Part shown: positions 26,344 to 36,000 of the stretch, in pieces | How the letters are laid out: each line of letters opens with the position of its first letter | Position numbering within the stretch: the first letter of the stretch is position 1 | Assembly: GCF_016790065.1 (NCBI RefSeq) | Contig: NZ_JAEUPY010000505.1 | Span: 1 to 40,763, forward strand | Direction: 5' to 3' | Length of the DNA: 40,763 bases | Source of the DNA: Steroidobacter sp. | GTDB lineage: Bacteria; Pseudomonadota; Gammaproteobacteria; Steroidobacterales; Steroidobacteraceae | Notes under the pieces: model-generated | What the model saw: only the letters and a program-made list of their open reading frames with translations | Told to the model about the DNA's origin: nothing | The model's database searches: none | Position numbers and translations under genes: made by a program

Positions 26344-26388
26344 CTCGACAACCTGTGACTCGGGTCTTCATTGACCTGACACAGGGGT

Positions 26389-26417
26389 GTCGATCCGCCA
26401 TCGGAATTCCGGCAAGC
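26389..26417 (-). promoter_or_regulatory. Conserved upstream element of receptor 1
   Basis: A 29-base block that aligns without gaps to the block upstream of receptor 2 (20 of 29 identical, core CTTGCCGGAA on the minus strand). The core lies at the same distance from the ATG in both (73 bases from its outer end). GGAATT at 26405-26410 resembles a FecI-type -35. Confidence 0.5.
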
Positions 26418-26426
26418 GAAATGCGA

Positions 26427-26454
26427 GGCCGGGGTGCACTAAGCAACCCCGGCC
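26427..26454. terminator. Strong hairpin between the two receptor genes
   Basis: GGCCGGGGT / ACCCCGGCC, perfect 9-bp stem with a 10-base loop, 38 bases beyond the receptor 2 stop. There is no clear U tract, so partial termination or mRNA 3'-end protection is more likely than complete termination. Confidence 0.5.
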
Positions 26455-26492
26455 CCAAATCTTCAACTTACGTCAGGAGACTCCCGGCAAGT

Positions 26493-29400
26493 TTAGAACT
26501 TGACCGTCGCGCTCAAGTGCAAGAACCGACCCAACATGTCGTAGTAACCATCCACGGTGTTGAAGTAGTTGGTAGAGATGTTGAGGCTGACCAGCGGCGG
26601 CTCTTTGTCGAGAACGTTGTTCACGCCGGCAACCACGCTGACGTTGTCCGCAACCTGGAACGTGCCCGACAAGTCGAAGAAGTTCTGCGCGTTGATGCCC
26701 GAGTCGATACCGGTCGTGACCGCCGGATTATCCACTGCACCGTAGTAACGCCAGGAAACTGTGGTCGACCAGAAGCTGTCCGAAGCGTAGGTCGCGCCGA
26801 AGGTATGGCGCCACTTCGGCGTCGGGAAGTTACAGTTGGCGCTGTACAAGCCTTCGCAAGAGAAGCGCGAACCGGCCAGACCTTTGACGTTCTCACGGAA
26901 TTTCTTCAGGAAGCGACTACCGTTCACCGAGAACTTCACGTCGCCAGGACCGAACGGCAAGCTGTAATCCATGCTCAGGTCCACGCCGCGATAGTGCCAG
27001 GAACCCAGATTGGCGTTGGTGGCCATGATGTAGCCGCCCGAGCCGCTCAACAGATCCAGCCACAAGTTGCCGTCCGGAGCACGGCGAATCAGGCTACACA
27101 GTGACGCTTCGCCAGTCAGCGCGCACTGGTTGAGAGCCGTCGACGCACCCACCGTACCGATCACGTCCTCGATCTTGATGTCCCAGTAATCCAGAGTGAT
27201 GTTCATCCGATCCAACGGCGACAGCACCAGGCCCAGGGTGATGGTATCGGCCGTTTCCGGATCGAGCTGCGGATTACCGCCGGTGAGCTGGTTGAACTGA
27301 CCCACCGGATTGGCGGTCACCGAGCCGTACTGGCTCGCCGACACGCCAGTGCGTGCGCACTGTGCAGCGCTATACAACGGGTTGGCACCGGCACAGGGAT
27401 CGGAACCGTTCCACAAGCCGTTGGCTTGCGGGCGGAACAACTCGACCACGTTCGCCGCACGCACCGCTCGGTTGAAACCGCCGCGCAACTTCACTTGCGA
27501 GATCGGGCGATAGTTCAAACCCGCCTTCCAGGTGTTCTGTGCACCGGACAAGTTGTAGTCGGAATAGCGGAAGCCGAGTTCCGCCGACAGGCTCTGCACC
27601 CATGGCAAATCTTCGATCAACGGCACCGCCGCTTCGACGAAGTACTCCTTGACCTCGTAGGCACCATTCACGTCTTGCTGACGCGTGCGGCCGAGGATGT
27701 CGCCCTGCTTCTGCGGATCGTCGTAGAACGCACCGAAAGTCTCCTTGCGATACTCGGCACCGAGTACCAAGGCAACCGGGTTGCGCGCCGTCGGCATCGT
27801 CAGCGGCAGATCGCCGGAGACGAAGGCGTTGGTCACATACGTGCTGGCGTCGCCGTCGATGTAGTGATCCGAGGTCAGATAGTCGAGCGCGGCCTGCGTG
27901 ATGCCGCCCGGCGTAAAGACCATGTACGGCACGCAAGAGCCGCCGGACACGCACACGATGTCGCCGTTGCCGTTGCGAGTGAGGTTCACAGCATTCAACA
28001 GGCGGCTGCGGACGAACACATTCGTGCCCTGCTCCGAGCTGGTGGTGTTGCCGTACAAGAACGACACGTCGTAGCGCCAGCTGCCGGAGATTTCACCCTT
28101 CAAGCCGGTGACCGTGCGGAACGAGTTGTAGGTCTTGTCCCAGTAGCGGGCATCGCCTTCGACGCTGCGCTTGTACAGGTTGACGGTGAAGCTCTGAGTC
28201 GGCAGCAGATTCAAACCGCCGGCGCCGCAGATCTGCGCGGCTTGGGCCGCGCTCAACAGCGGGCTGTCGCAACGGATGCTGGCCGGCACGCCGAAGGTCG
28301 CCGTTTCATCGTAGTAGTTACGAGTTTCGGCGCGCATGAAGTTCAGCTCGAAGTACGGCTGCGCATGCTCGTTGATCTCGTAGTTGATAAAGGCACCGCC
28401 GCGCAGACGCTTGGCCGGATGACGCATCGACAGGTTGTTGCCCCAGTTGGCGAGGTTATCGGTGTACACCGACAACGTGCCGTCGTCCTGCAGAGTGCGT
28501 CGACCCACGGGGTTCGCGAAAATGAAATTCGGATCGCCGGCTTCAAGCGAACCGCTACAAGTCGCGTTGGCAGCGAGCGCGCAAGAGCTGTAGTCGCGCG
28601 CGTTCATGCGTAACAACGAGCTCTTGTCGATGCCCAGGTAGGCACTGATGTGGCCGGCGCCGTCCATGAATTTGCCGCCCGCCATGATGTCGAGCTTGTA
28701 CTGTTCGCCGTCGAAAGAATTGCCCTTCGCGTACCAATTCTCGCCACGCGCATCCATCGCACGCGTCACCATGGTGTTGTCGTTGTCGTGTTGGAAGGCA
28801 GACACGCTGCCGGTCATCTTCAGACCTTCGAAGTCGGTGTCCATCACGAAGTTGACGACACCCGCGACCGCGTCGGCGCCGTACACCGACGAGGCACCGC
28901 CGGTCAGGATCTCGACGTTCTTGATCAGGCCAGGAGGCACGATGCTGGCGTCAGCAGAGGCGCTGCTATAACCGCCCGACTGCAAACGTCGGCCGTTGAC
29001 CAACACAAGAGTACGCTGCGAACCGAGGCCACGCAGATCGACGAACGTGCGACCCGATTCGCTCTGGAAGGTCTGCAGCTGCGGCATGTGCATCAGAATT
29101 TCTTCTGTGCGGATGTAGCCGCGCTGAGCGATCTCCACTTCACTGAGCATGGTGATGGGGCTCACCGCTTCGATGTCTTTACGCTGGAGTCGCGAACCGG
29201 TCACCACGACTTCAGCGAGACTGTCGGTGCTTTCCGCCGCACCGGCCGCCGTTTCGGCTGGAGCCGGCGCTGTTGCGCGCGCATCGCTTGCAGTTTGTTG
29301 ATAAGCGGCATTCACCATGCTCGCCTGCGCCAGACGGATCGGACGCACCGGCCCCATCGTCGTTTCATTCGAATGGCCGTTCGCGGCACGCGGCGTGCTG

Positions 29401-29711
29401 GTGATCAGCAGTGCGTTGCCCTGCTCCTTGATGATGAGCTGCGTGCCTTCGATGAGTTTTTCAAACGCCGCGCGCGGCTCCATGACGCCGCTGATGCCGG
29501 ACGTGCGCAAGCCTTGCAGCTCACGGCTCGGATAAACCACATCGACATTGAGTTGTTTGCCGAGCGATTCCAGTGCGTCTTGCAGGTTACCTGCAGAAAC
29601 ATTGACCGCTCTTGGTGCATCGGCCAACGCCGTTGCTATATTGAAGTGCGCTAGTGCCGTAGTGACGGCGAAGGCGACCAGAGTGTTTCGAATCGTTTGC
29701 GTCTTCAGCAT
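26493..29711 (-). CDS. TonB-dependent receptor 2 with STN signalling domain (FecA-like transducer)
   Basis: 1072-residue outer-membrane receptor/transducer. Signal peptide (about 1-32), STN domain (35-105: VNVSAGNLQDALESLGKQLNVDVVY), a long linker (106-162), TonB-box/plug start SLAEVVVTGSRLQRKDI, plug and barrel ending FLHLSATVKF. The STN domain is what lets such receptors contact a FecR protein, and fecR- and fecI-like genes lie directly upstream. The ATG at 29711 has GGGG seven bases before it. Six cysteine pairs match those of receptor 1. The signal ligand is unknown. Confidence 0.94.
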   Translation of the reverse strand: MLKTQTIRNTLVAFAVTTALAHFNIATALADAPRAVNVSAGNLQDALESLGKQLNVDVVYPSRELQGLRTSGISGVMEPRAAFEKLIEGTQLIIKEQGNALLITSTPRAANGHSNETTMGPVRPIRLAQASMVNAAYQQTASDARATAPAPAETAAGAAESTDSLAEVVVTGSRLQRKDIEAVSPITMLSEVEIAQRGYIRTEEILMHMPQLQTFQSESGRTFVDLRGLGSQRTLVLVNGRRLQSGGYSSASADASIVPPGLIKNVEILTGGASSVYGADAVAGVVNFVMDTDFEGLKMTGSVSAFQHDNDNTMVTRAMDARGENWYAKGNSFDGEQYKLDIMAGGKFMDGAGHISAYLGIDKSSLLRMNARDYSSCALAANATCSGSLEAGDPNFIFANPVGRRTLQDDGTLSVYTDNLANWGNNLSMRHPAKRLRGGAFINYEINEHAQPYFELNFMRAETRNYYDETATFGVPASIRCDSPLLSAAQAAQICGAGGLNLLPTQSFTVNLYKRSVEGDARYWDKTYNSFRTVTGLKGEISGSWRYDVSFLYGNTTSSEQGTNVFVRSRLLNAVNLTRNGNGDIVCVSGGSCVPYMVFTPGGITQAALDYLTSDHYIDGDASTYVTNAFVSGDLPLTMPTARNPVALVLGAEYRKETFGAFYDDPQKQGDILGRTRQQDVNGAYEVKEYFVEAAVPLIEDLPWVQSLSAELGFRYSDYNLSGAQNTWKAGLNYRPISQVKLRGGFNRAVRAANVVELFRPQANGLWNGSDPCAGANPLYSAAQCARTGVSASQYGSVTANPVGQFNQLTGGNPQLDPETADTITLGLVLSPLDRMNITLDYWDIKIEDVIGTVGASTALNQCALTGEASLCSLIRRAPDGNLWLDLLSGSGGYIMATNANLGSWHYRGVDLSMDYSLPFGPGDVKFSVNGSRFLKKFRENVKGLAGSRFSCEGLYSANCNFPTPKWRHTFGATYASDSFWSTTVSWRYYGAVDNPAVTTGIDSGINAQNFFDLSGTFQVADNVSVVAGVNNVLDKEPPLVSLNISTNYFNTVDGYYDMLGRFLHLSATVKF

Positions 29712-29756
29712 GCATAAACCCCATTGCTCGGTTCTTGTTGACCGCACGCAATGTCA

Positions 29757-29785
29757 GTCGAGCGAGATTCGAATTTCCGGCAAGT
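29757..29785 (-). promoter_or_regulatory. Conserved upstream element of receptor 2
   Basis: The counterpart of the block upstream of receptor 1, ending on the FecR stop codon. It contains GGAAAT (minus strand, 29773-29778), the -35 spelling known for FecI-dependent promoters, within CTTGCCGGAA. A second shared block (CTCGG, then TCTT, then TTGACC on the plus strand) starts 16 bases before the ATG in both genes. Confidence 0.55.
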
Positions 29786-30780
29786 CAATTTGCGCGCAAT
29801 ACGATGCGCTCCTCTTCCACCGCTACTTGAATGGGAAAACCTTCCGACAACAAATTCGCGAACGCCTCGGGTTGCGTGGCGCGAAAGATGCCGCCGATCT
29901 GCAAGGCTCCGACGCGTTCGTCTTCGATCACCAGCTTGCGCGTGTTGTAACGATTGAATTCGTCCACGGCATTCGCTAAAGGTGTATCGCGGAATGTGAG
30001 CACGCCGGCGCGCCAGCTGAGCGTGCGCTCGATATCGGCAGGCGCTTCGGTTTGCACCAGCATGTCGTCGCGGCGCGCGCGCACGATGGAGCCAGCCTTC
30101 AACGGCCCAGGCGGCGGCACATTCTTGGCGGCCGTTTCCATACGCACCGTGCCTTCCGAGACGACCAATCTCATTTCATCGCCTTCGCGACGAACCGAGA
30201 AGGCCGTGCCGACGGCGATGACGCGTTTGTCGCCTGCCACCACCACGAACGGCCGCTTGGAATCTTTGGCGACTTCGAAGAAAGCTTCGCCATGTTTGAT
30301 CTCGACGCGCCGTTCGGCTTCGCTGTACGCGACTTCTACCTGACTATTAGTATTGAGCGTCAGACGCGAGCCGTCGTTCATCGGCACGTGCTGCATGCCG
30401 CCGACCACGGTGACATGCGTACCTTGCGGCAATTGCAGAGCCTTGAATGCCACCACGCTCGCACCGACTGTCAGCACGATGGCCGCAGCTAGCGAGCGCC
30501 AACGTAATTGCCGGTCGGCGAGTTGCGGCCGCTGCGGAGGTGCAGCGACGCTTGGTACTGAGGCGATAGGAGCAGGCGTAACGGCTGTGTTGCCGACCAA
30601 TGCCTGCAGGCGGCCGGTCTCCTGCCACGCGGCGTTCAATCGGTAATAGGCCACTCGATGACTGGCGGATTCCGCCAACCATTGTTCGAGCGCAGCCGCA
30701 TCCGCATCGCTCCACGTTTCCGAGTCGCGACGCGCGATCCATGCAGCGGCGGCTTGCTCACTATGTTGTCTACTCTCCAT
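29785..30780 (-). CDS. FecR-family anti-sigma/signal transducer
   Basis: 331-residue inner-membrane regulator. Layout: N-terminal cytoplasmic DUF4880-type domain (about 8-55, AAWIARRDSETWSDADAAALEQWL), Pro/Ala linker, one helix (95-113), periplasmic FecR domain (118-215, with THVTVVGGMQHVPMNDGSRLTLN and GEAFFEVAKD), and a C-terminal STN-like DUF4974 domain (255-328). In the Fec model it passes the signal from the STN domain of receptor 2 to the sigma factor. The ATG at 30780 overlaps the end of the sigma gene by 11 bases; longer frames upstream lie inside that gene. Confidence 0.92.
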   Translation of the reverse strand: MESRQHSEQAAAAWIARRDSETWSDADAAALEQWLAESASHRVAYYRLNAAWQETGRLQALVGNTAVTPAPIASVPSVAAPPQRPQLADRQLRWRSLAAAIVLTVGASVVAFKALQLPQGTHVTVVGGMQHVPMNDGSRLTLNTNSQVEVAYSEAERRVEIKHGEAFFEVAKDSKRPFVVVAGDKRVIAVGTAFSVRREGDEMRLVVSEGTVRMETAAKNVPPPGPLKAGSIVRARRDDMLVQTEAPADIERTLSWRAGVLTFRDTPLANAVDEFNRYNTRKLVIEDERVGALQIGGIFRATQPEAFANLLSEGFPIQVAVEEERIVLRAN

Positions 30781-31357
30781 GTTGGGGCTCAACCGGTCGC
30801 ACTGATTCCTCGTCGATACGTTTGGCGCAGCTCGGCGCGGTGCCATGCAAAGCATTCGCCAGCAAGGCGATCCCGCGAACCAAGTGACGCTCCACCGTGG
30901 CCTCGGCAATGCCGAGCCGTTCGGCGATCTGCTTTTGCGACAAGCCTTCCACACGCTTCATCCACACTACTTCCCGGCAACGCGGCGGCAGCCGGTCGAA
31001 CAGCCTGGACAGCCGTTGCACCTGTTCCCGGCCAGTCGCGCGACGTTCAGGGGAAACCTCATCTATGAGGACGTTCAAGGAGTCCACATCCTCCAACAAA
31101 TCGATAGCGACGATGCGCTCGCGGCGTACTCGGTCGATCAGCAAGTGCCGGGCGACGCCGAACAGGAAGGCACGGGGTGAGTGCGGCAGCTTGCGCTCCG
31201 CCCCCTCCAGCACACGCACATAGATGTCGTGCCGGATGTCTTGAACGTCGTTCTGATTGAACCAGTTGCGCGCGAGGAACCGCACGAGGGCGGCCTCGTG
31301 AATCAAGATCTCGCGGCGGAACCAGTCCTCGAGTGTTTCTTGCACGGCTTGGACCAT
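30770..31357 (-). CDS. FecI-like ECF sigma factor
   Basis: 195-residue ECF sigma of the FecI group. Sigma-2 region about residues 12-80 (LVRFLARNWFNQNDVQDIRHDIYVRVLE, then SPRAFLFGVARHLLIDRVRRER); sigma-4 about 112-170 (LPPRCREVVWMKRVEGLSQKQIAERLGIAEATVERHLVRG), both classic. It is coupled to the fecR-like gene and lies upstream of the STN receptor, the usual order fecI-fecR-fecA. The start is uncertain: ATG 31357, ATG 31378 or GTG 31399, none with a strong ribosome site. Confidence 0.92.
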   Translation of the reverse strand: MVQAVQETLEDWFRREILIHEAALVRFLARNWFNQNDVQDIRHDIYVRVLEGAERKLPHSPRAFLFGVARHLLIDRVRRERIVAIDLLEDVDSLNVLIDEVSPERRATGREQVQRLSRLFDRLPPRCREVVWMKRVEGLSQKQIAERLGIAEATVERHLVRGIALLANALHGTAPSCAKRIDEESVRPVEPQHGE

Positions 31358-31469
31358 ACCCGGACGGCGGCCAGACATACAGCAAATCAGCCCGGCCACT
31401 TAGCAAAACAGATCGCTTGCAGGATCTGCTTCGCTCGTTCGACTTAGTTAAAATGCCCGGTAAAAACCC

Positions 31470-32885
31470 TCAACGGGCGGGCAGCTTGTGCAGGCGGCGC
31501 GCGTTGTCCGCCAGGATCATTTTGGCGTAGCGCACGGCGTCGTCCTTGGTCAGCACGCCGTCGTCCACCAGCACCGCCATGGCCTTGGCCACATGCTTCT
31601 TGGCCCACTTGGCGCCCAGATAAAAGAACTCGGGCACGTGATAGGCATCGCTGCCGTACATCACTTTGGACAACGGCGCGGTTTCGAAGGTCTCCAACAG
31701 CCGCTGATACAAGCCGCGGTTCACGAACGGCGCCATGATGGACATGTCGTACCAAACGTTGGGGAAGATGTGCGACATGTACGCCGCTTCGGCATGGTGC
31801 GGAAAGCCTGCGTGCAGCAGCACGATCTGCACCGGCTTTTGCGGGAACTCGACCGGATAGCGCACCACGTTTTCCAGCTTGTACGGATAGTGGGTGCTGA
31901 TCTTGTCCTGGCCTTCGCCATTGCCGGCATGGATGTGCAACGGAATGTCCAGCTCGTAAGCCACCGCGCAGGTTTCCCAGAGCAGGAAGTCCTGCAGGGT
32001 TTTCCAGAACGCGGGGCGCCAGGTGCGATCGTAAATGCGCTGCTTGTCGGCTTTGGACAGCTTGCGCCACTGTTCCCACGCTTGTTCGCCCTGCGACGGC
32101 GTCACCGGCTCGACGTCGGCGCCGCTCAGTTTGACGATGCCGGACTTGATCGCGACGCCGCCGTCTTCCTTGGTCAGTTTCTTCAACTGCGCGCGATACT
32201 TGGAGACCAGATCGGCCACCGGAATGTCTTCGTCCAGGAAGCGCCAGGCGCCGGCGGTGACCACGTCGTACACCTTCATCTTCAAGGCCTTCTTGAAGTC
32301 TTCTTGCTTGGGCTCGGGCAGAGTCCATGCACCCAGCGAGCCTTGCACCAGCGCGCCTTCCAGCTGGGCGTCGCCGAACATGTCGTTCACGTAGCGCCAA
32401 TAGTTACCGCTGGTGTACTCATTGCGAGCGGCAATCACGTCCTTGAGCGTGGGCTTACAGCGCAGGAACACCGCCATCTCTTTGGTGAGCGCCTCGACAA
32501 AGGTGGTGGAGCGCATCTGTTCGACGACTTCGTCGAAGCGCTTCTGGATGCCGTACTTGCGGTCCAGGCGTTTGCGTTCGTCCGGGTCGGCGGCCCGCCA
32601 TTGTTCGTAGACGGTTTTGTCCTGACCCGGCTCGGCAGGGAAATACGCGTCCAGCATCCAGGCGCTGAGCGCCAGCGTTTCCAGGAAGATTTCTTCGGTG
32701 ACCGGCGCCAACGCCGGGAAGCCATGCGAGTGCACGTCGAGCACTGGCACGGTTGCCAACGCTTCGATGAGTTCGTTGGCGGTGTTGCCGGTGGCGCGCT
32801 CAGCCGCGGCTGCCGGCTTGTTGGCCACTACCCCTGCGGCACCCGCAAGCCCCAACAGAGACATGATGTGTCTGCGATTGAACAA
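31470..32885 (-). CDS. Tat-type amidohydrolase (Amidohydro_2 family)
   Basis: 471-residue metal-dependent TIM-barrel hydrolase with a Tat-like signal (NRRHIMSLLGLAGAAGVV), so probably exported folded to the periplasm. Candidate ligands: His52 and His54 in VLDVHSHGF, His317/His319 in LHIHAGNG, His358 in LLHAGFPHH and Asp413 in MYGSDAYH. It resembles the Amidohydro_2 branch that includes the FluG N-terminal domain. The start is TTG 32885 with GGGGAG six bases before it, which keeps the twin arginine; ATG 32864 would lose it. It lies between the propeller-hydrolase gene and the fecI-like gene on one strand. The substrate is unknown. Confidence 0.85.
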   Translation of the reverse strand: MFNRRHIMSLLGLAGAAGVVANKPAAAAERATGNTANELIEALATVPVLDVHSHGFPALAPVTEEIFLETLALSAWMLDAYFPAEPGQDKTVYEQWRAADPDERKRLDRKYGIQKRFDEVVEQMRSTTFVEALTKEMAVFLRCKPTLKDVIAARNEYTSGNYWRYVNDMFGDAQLEGALVQGSLGAWTLPEPKQEDFKKALKMKVYDVVTAGAWRFLDEDIPVADLVSKYRAQLKKLTKEDGGVAIKSGIVKLSGADVEPVTPSQGEQAWEQWRKLSKADKQRIYDRTWRPAFWKTLQDFLLWETCAVAYELDIPLHIHAGNGEGQDKISTHYPYKLENVVRYPVEFPQKPVQIVLLHAGFPHHAEAAYMSHIFPNVWYDMSIMAPFVNRGLYQRLLETFETAPLSKVMYGSDAYHVPEFFYLGAKWAKKHVAKAMAVLVDDGVLTKDDAVRYAKMILADNARRLHKLPAR

Positions 32886-32967
32886 CGCCTTCTCCCCGTG
32901 TCGTGTAAGCGAACGCGGGGAACAATACGTGCTGTAACTCGCAGCGCCAAGCGCTACCAGCGATCGA

Positions 32968-33040
32968 CAACTCGGTTGCAGGAAACCACCGAGTCGTTCG
33001 ACGTAGATAAGTTGGGCTGAGTAGGCTTACGGTTCAGCCC
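32968..33040. other. Two hairpins after the propeller-hydrolase gene
   Basis: GGGCTGA / TCAGCCC (33014-33020 and 33034-33040) straddles the stop codon at 33027, and CAACTCGGT / ACCGAGTCG (32968-32976 and 32988-32996, one wobble position) follows. They may terminate or separate the two hydrolase transcripts, but neither has a U tract. Confidence 0.35.
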
Positions 33041-36000
33041 ATGCCTCGTTCCAATCGATGCCCTTGTAGTCGGCCAGTTCCCAATAGAACTTGCTGCGTG
33101 GCCGGGCGTGATTGCCCACCTCATCCAAAGTGAGCGAATCGTACAAACGCCCGTTGAGCATGGTGTAACGCACCGAGTTGGCGTTGGCCACATTGTCGAG
33201 CGGATTGGCGTCCATCACGATCAGGTCGGCGAGCTTGCCCACCGCCAGCGAACCGATCTGCTTTTCCAGTCCCAAGGTGGTTGCGCCATTCAAAGTCGCC
33301 GCACGCAGAATATGATGATTGCTCATCCCGCCCTGAGCCAGCAGTTGCATCTCCCAATGCATGGCCAGCCCCGGCACCTGACCGTGCGAGCCGACATTCA
33401 CCCGCACGCCTGCTTCATCCAGCTTCTTGATGGAGCGCGCCACGGAGTGGATGCCAATCTCATAGACTTCTTCAGCCGCGTGAATACCCGTCATCCCACG
33501 CACGTGCGGAGGCGCTGAGCCCCGCAGCCCAAGCGGGCTGTAATGACTGATGGTCTTCTGCACGAAGCGCCGGATCTTCGGATCCTCCCAGGCGCGCGTG
33601 TTCTGATACATATAATTCTCGCCGTACAACTCGCCGAACAGCACGACCAACGTCGGCGTGTTGGCAACGCCGCCCCGCCCCATCAGCTGCACCACGTCGT
33701 CGTAGTAGTTGGCCACCGAGATGCTGTGCTCGACGTTGGTGTGACCGTCGAGATAGCTATTGATGATGTTGTAGTAGCCGTCACCCTCGATGTCGACCAT
33801 CACATTGAAATCGCGCCCCGCCTTGACCAACTGCTGACGCTGGCTGCGTGACGGCTGTTTGTAACTCTTGATGACGATGCCGCCGAGCGCACGCTTACGC
33901 TCCATGACCACACGCGCGTCGTCGTAGTTCGAGATCGGCACATACTTGGCGCTCGGCGTCTTGCTACGGCCGTAGATCACATGGCCGCTTCCGATCCAAC
34001 GCGGGCTCACGGTGATGCCAGCACGATCAGTCTCACCGCTCTCGTAGCTGTTGACCTCGGAGCTGTAGGGATCGAAGTTGGTGGTCACCCCGAACGCGAG
34101 CGCGGCGTAGCGACCGGCTTGCTTTTGAGGCAACAGGCCTTCGCCACCCGAACAGCATTCGATATGGCCGTGCATGTCGATCAAGCCCGGCATCACGGTC
34201 TTGCCAGCGACATCGATGACCTTCGCACCCGCGGGAATCGCCACGGCGCCTGTTTCGCCCACGGCGACAATGCGATTACCGGTCACGACCACGGTGCCGC
34301 GTTCGATGATCTGATCGCCTTGCATGGTGATGACTCGGCCATTGGTCAAAGCCAACGTGCCGGAGGGAACATCGGACGCGACCTCCAGCCCCAACGTCGC
34401 ATACGACTTCGGCGGCGACGCCCCGTTAGCAAACATCGCGGCAACATCGACGCGATACAACGACGGACCCAGCACCCAATGCAATGTCTTCGAATCAACG
34501 GACCAGGCCAAAGCCTGACCGCCCAACTCGGTCAGCGCTGCAACCGGCATTGCTTTGTTAGTCGCAGTGACCAGCATCGGTGTGCCCGTCTCGAGGTACG
34601 GCACCACGTAGTACTGCTGCAGCTCACGGAACGCTATCCAACGCAGATCTGGGCTGACGACGACGTCGAGCACGTCGGAGTTCGGCGTGTAAGCGTGCAA
34701 GCGTTGATCGAAGCCTTCGATGTTCACGCTGTGAAGCTGAGTCGACACCTCGCTATCACGCTTCGTGACAGTGAAGTAGATGCGCTTGCCATCGGGCGAG
34801 AACATCGGCGTCTCGCCATCGTCCGCGACACGATGTGACTGGCCACTGGCGATATCGACCCAGTAGATGCCGGCCTTCGCACCGTACCCGCCAAGATTCT
34901 TGTCGCCGGTTTGAATGCGATAGACCACGCGCTTGCCGTCAGGAGAGATGGACGGTTGACGCACGACGCCGCGGCTCTTCACCAGCGTCTTCGCGCCACG
35001 ACCGCCAGCAGCACTGATACGAAGCGCACCGCCGCGCTCGTCATGCCACTCGACGAAGGTCAGTTGTTTGCCATCGCGCGAATACATGGGCTCGTACTCG
35101 AACGCGTCGCCTTTAGTGAGTCGCACTGGCGTGCCGTTCGGCAGCGGCTTGGACCACAACGCACCCAGCGAATTGAACACCAAGCTGTTGCCATCGGCTG
35201 CCGGCGCCAGCTGACGCACGATGCGCACCGGAAATTTGTCCGGCGCCAGATCGTTCGAAACGCGCAGCGGCTCAGTCACACGATGCTTGGCCAGCACACG
35301 AAACGGAATCTCCGTCGCTGCGTGCCCTGCCTGCGCGTCCACACCGGTATCCACACGCAGCAACTTGCCCTTGCCCCAGATGGCCACGTGACGATTGTCC
35401 GGAAACCAATCGAAGCGTGGGAAGTAGCCGGTCTGCAGCCAGTTCTCGGCTTGAGCATCGCGATCCAAATCATCGAACACCGGACGCTGTCGGCCGGTCT
35501 CGGTATCATAGACGAACAGCACCGTCTTGGTTTTCACGCGACGAACGAAGGCGACTTGCTTGCCGTCGGGAGAGATCTGCGGCGTGGTCGCACTACCGAA
35601 GCCTTGCAACAGCGATTCGGCTTCGCCGGTGCTCAAGTTCCGCCGCTTGATGGCGAAGTTGATGTGGTTGGCGTCGATATATGTGAACGGGTCGTTGAGT
35701 CGCTCGGTGTAATACAGATAGCGACCATCGCTGGAGAAGCGCGCTTCCTGCACGTCGCGCTGATTCTTCGGCCGATCCACCAGCACGCGTCCTGCGCCGC
35801 CAGCCACATCGAACAAGCGGATGTCGGACGTGTACATCTCGGCTTGAACATTTGAAATATGAGTAACGGCGACGGTACGGCCGTTCGGCCCCCACGTCGG
35901 CGACGCCAGAATGTCGACCTTCTCATGCGTGATCTGCCGCGGCGAAGAGCCGTCGACATTCGACACCCACACGTTGGAGACGCCGGTGATGTCGCTGAGA

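Noticed and set aside
23461..26358. 965-codon open frame on the plus strand, antisense to receptor 1
   Set aside because: It mirrors the GC-rich receptor gene, reads as a His/Arg/Gln-rich low-complexity product with no recognised domain, and the opposite strand encodes a complete receptor.
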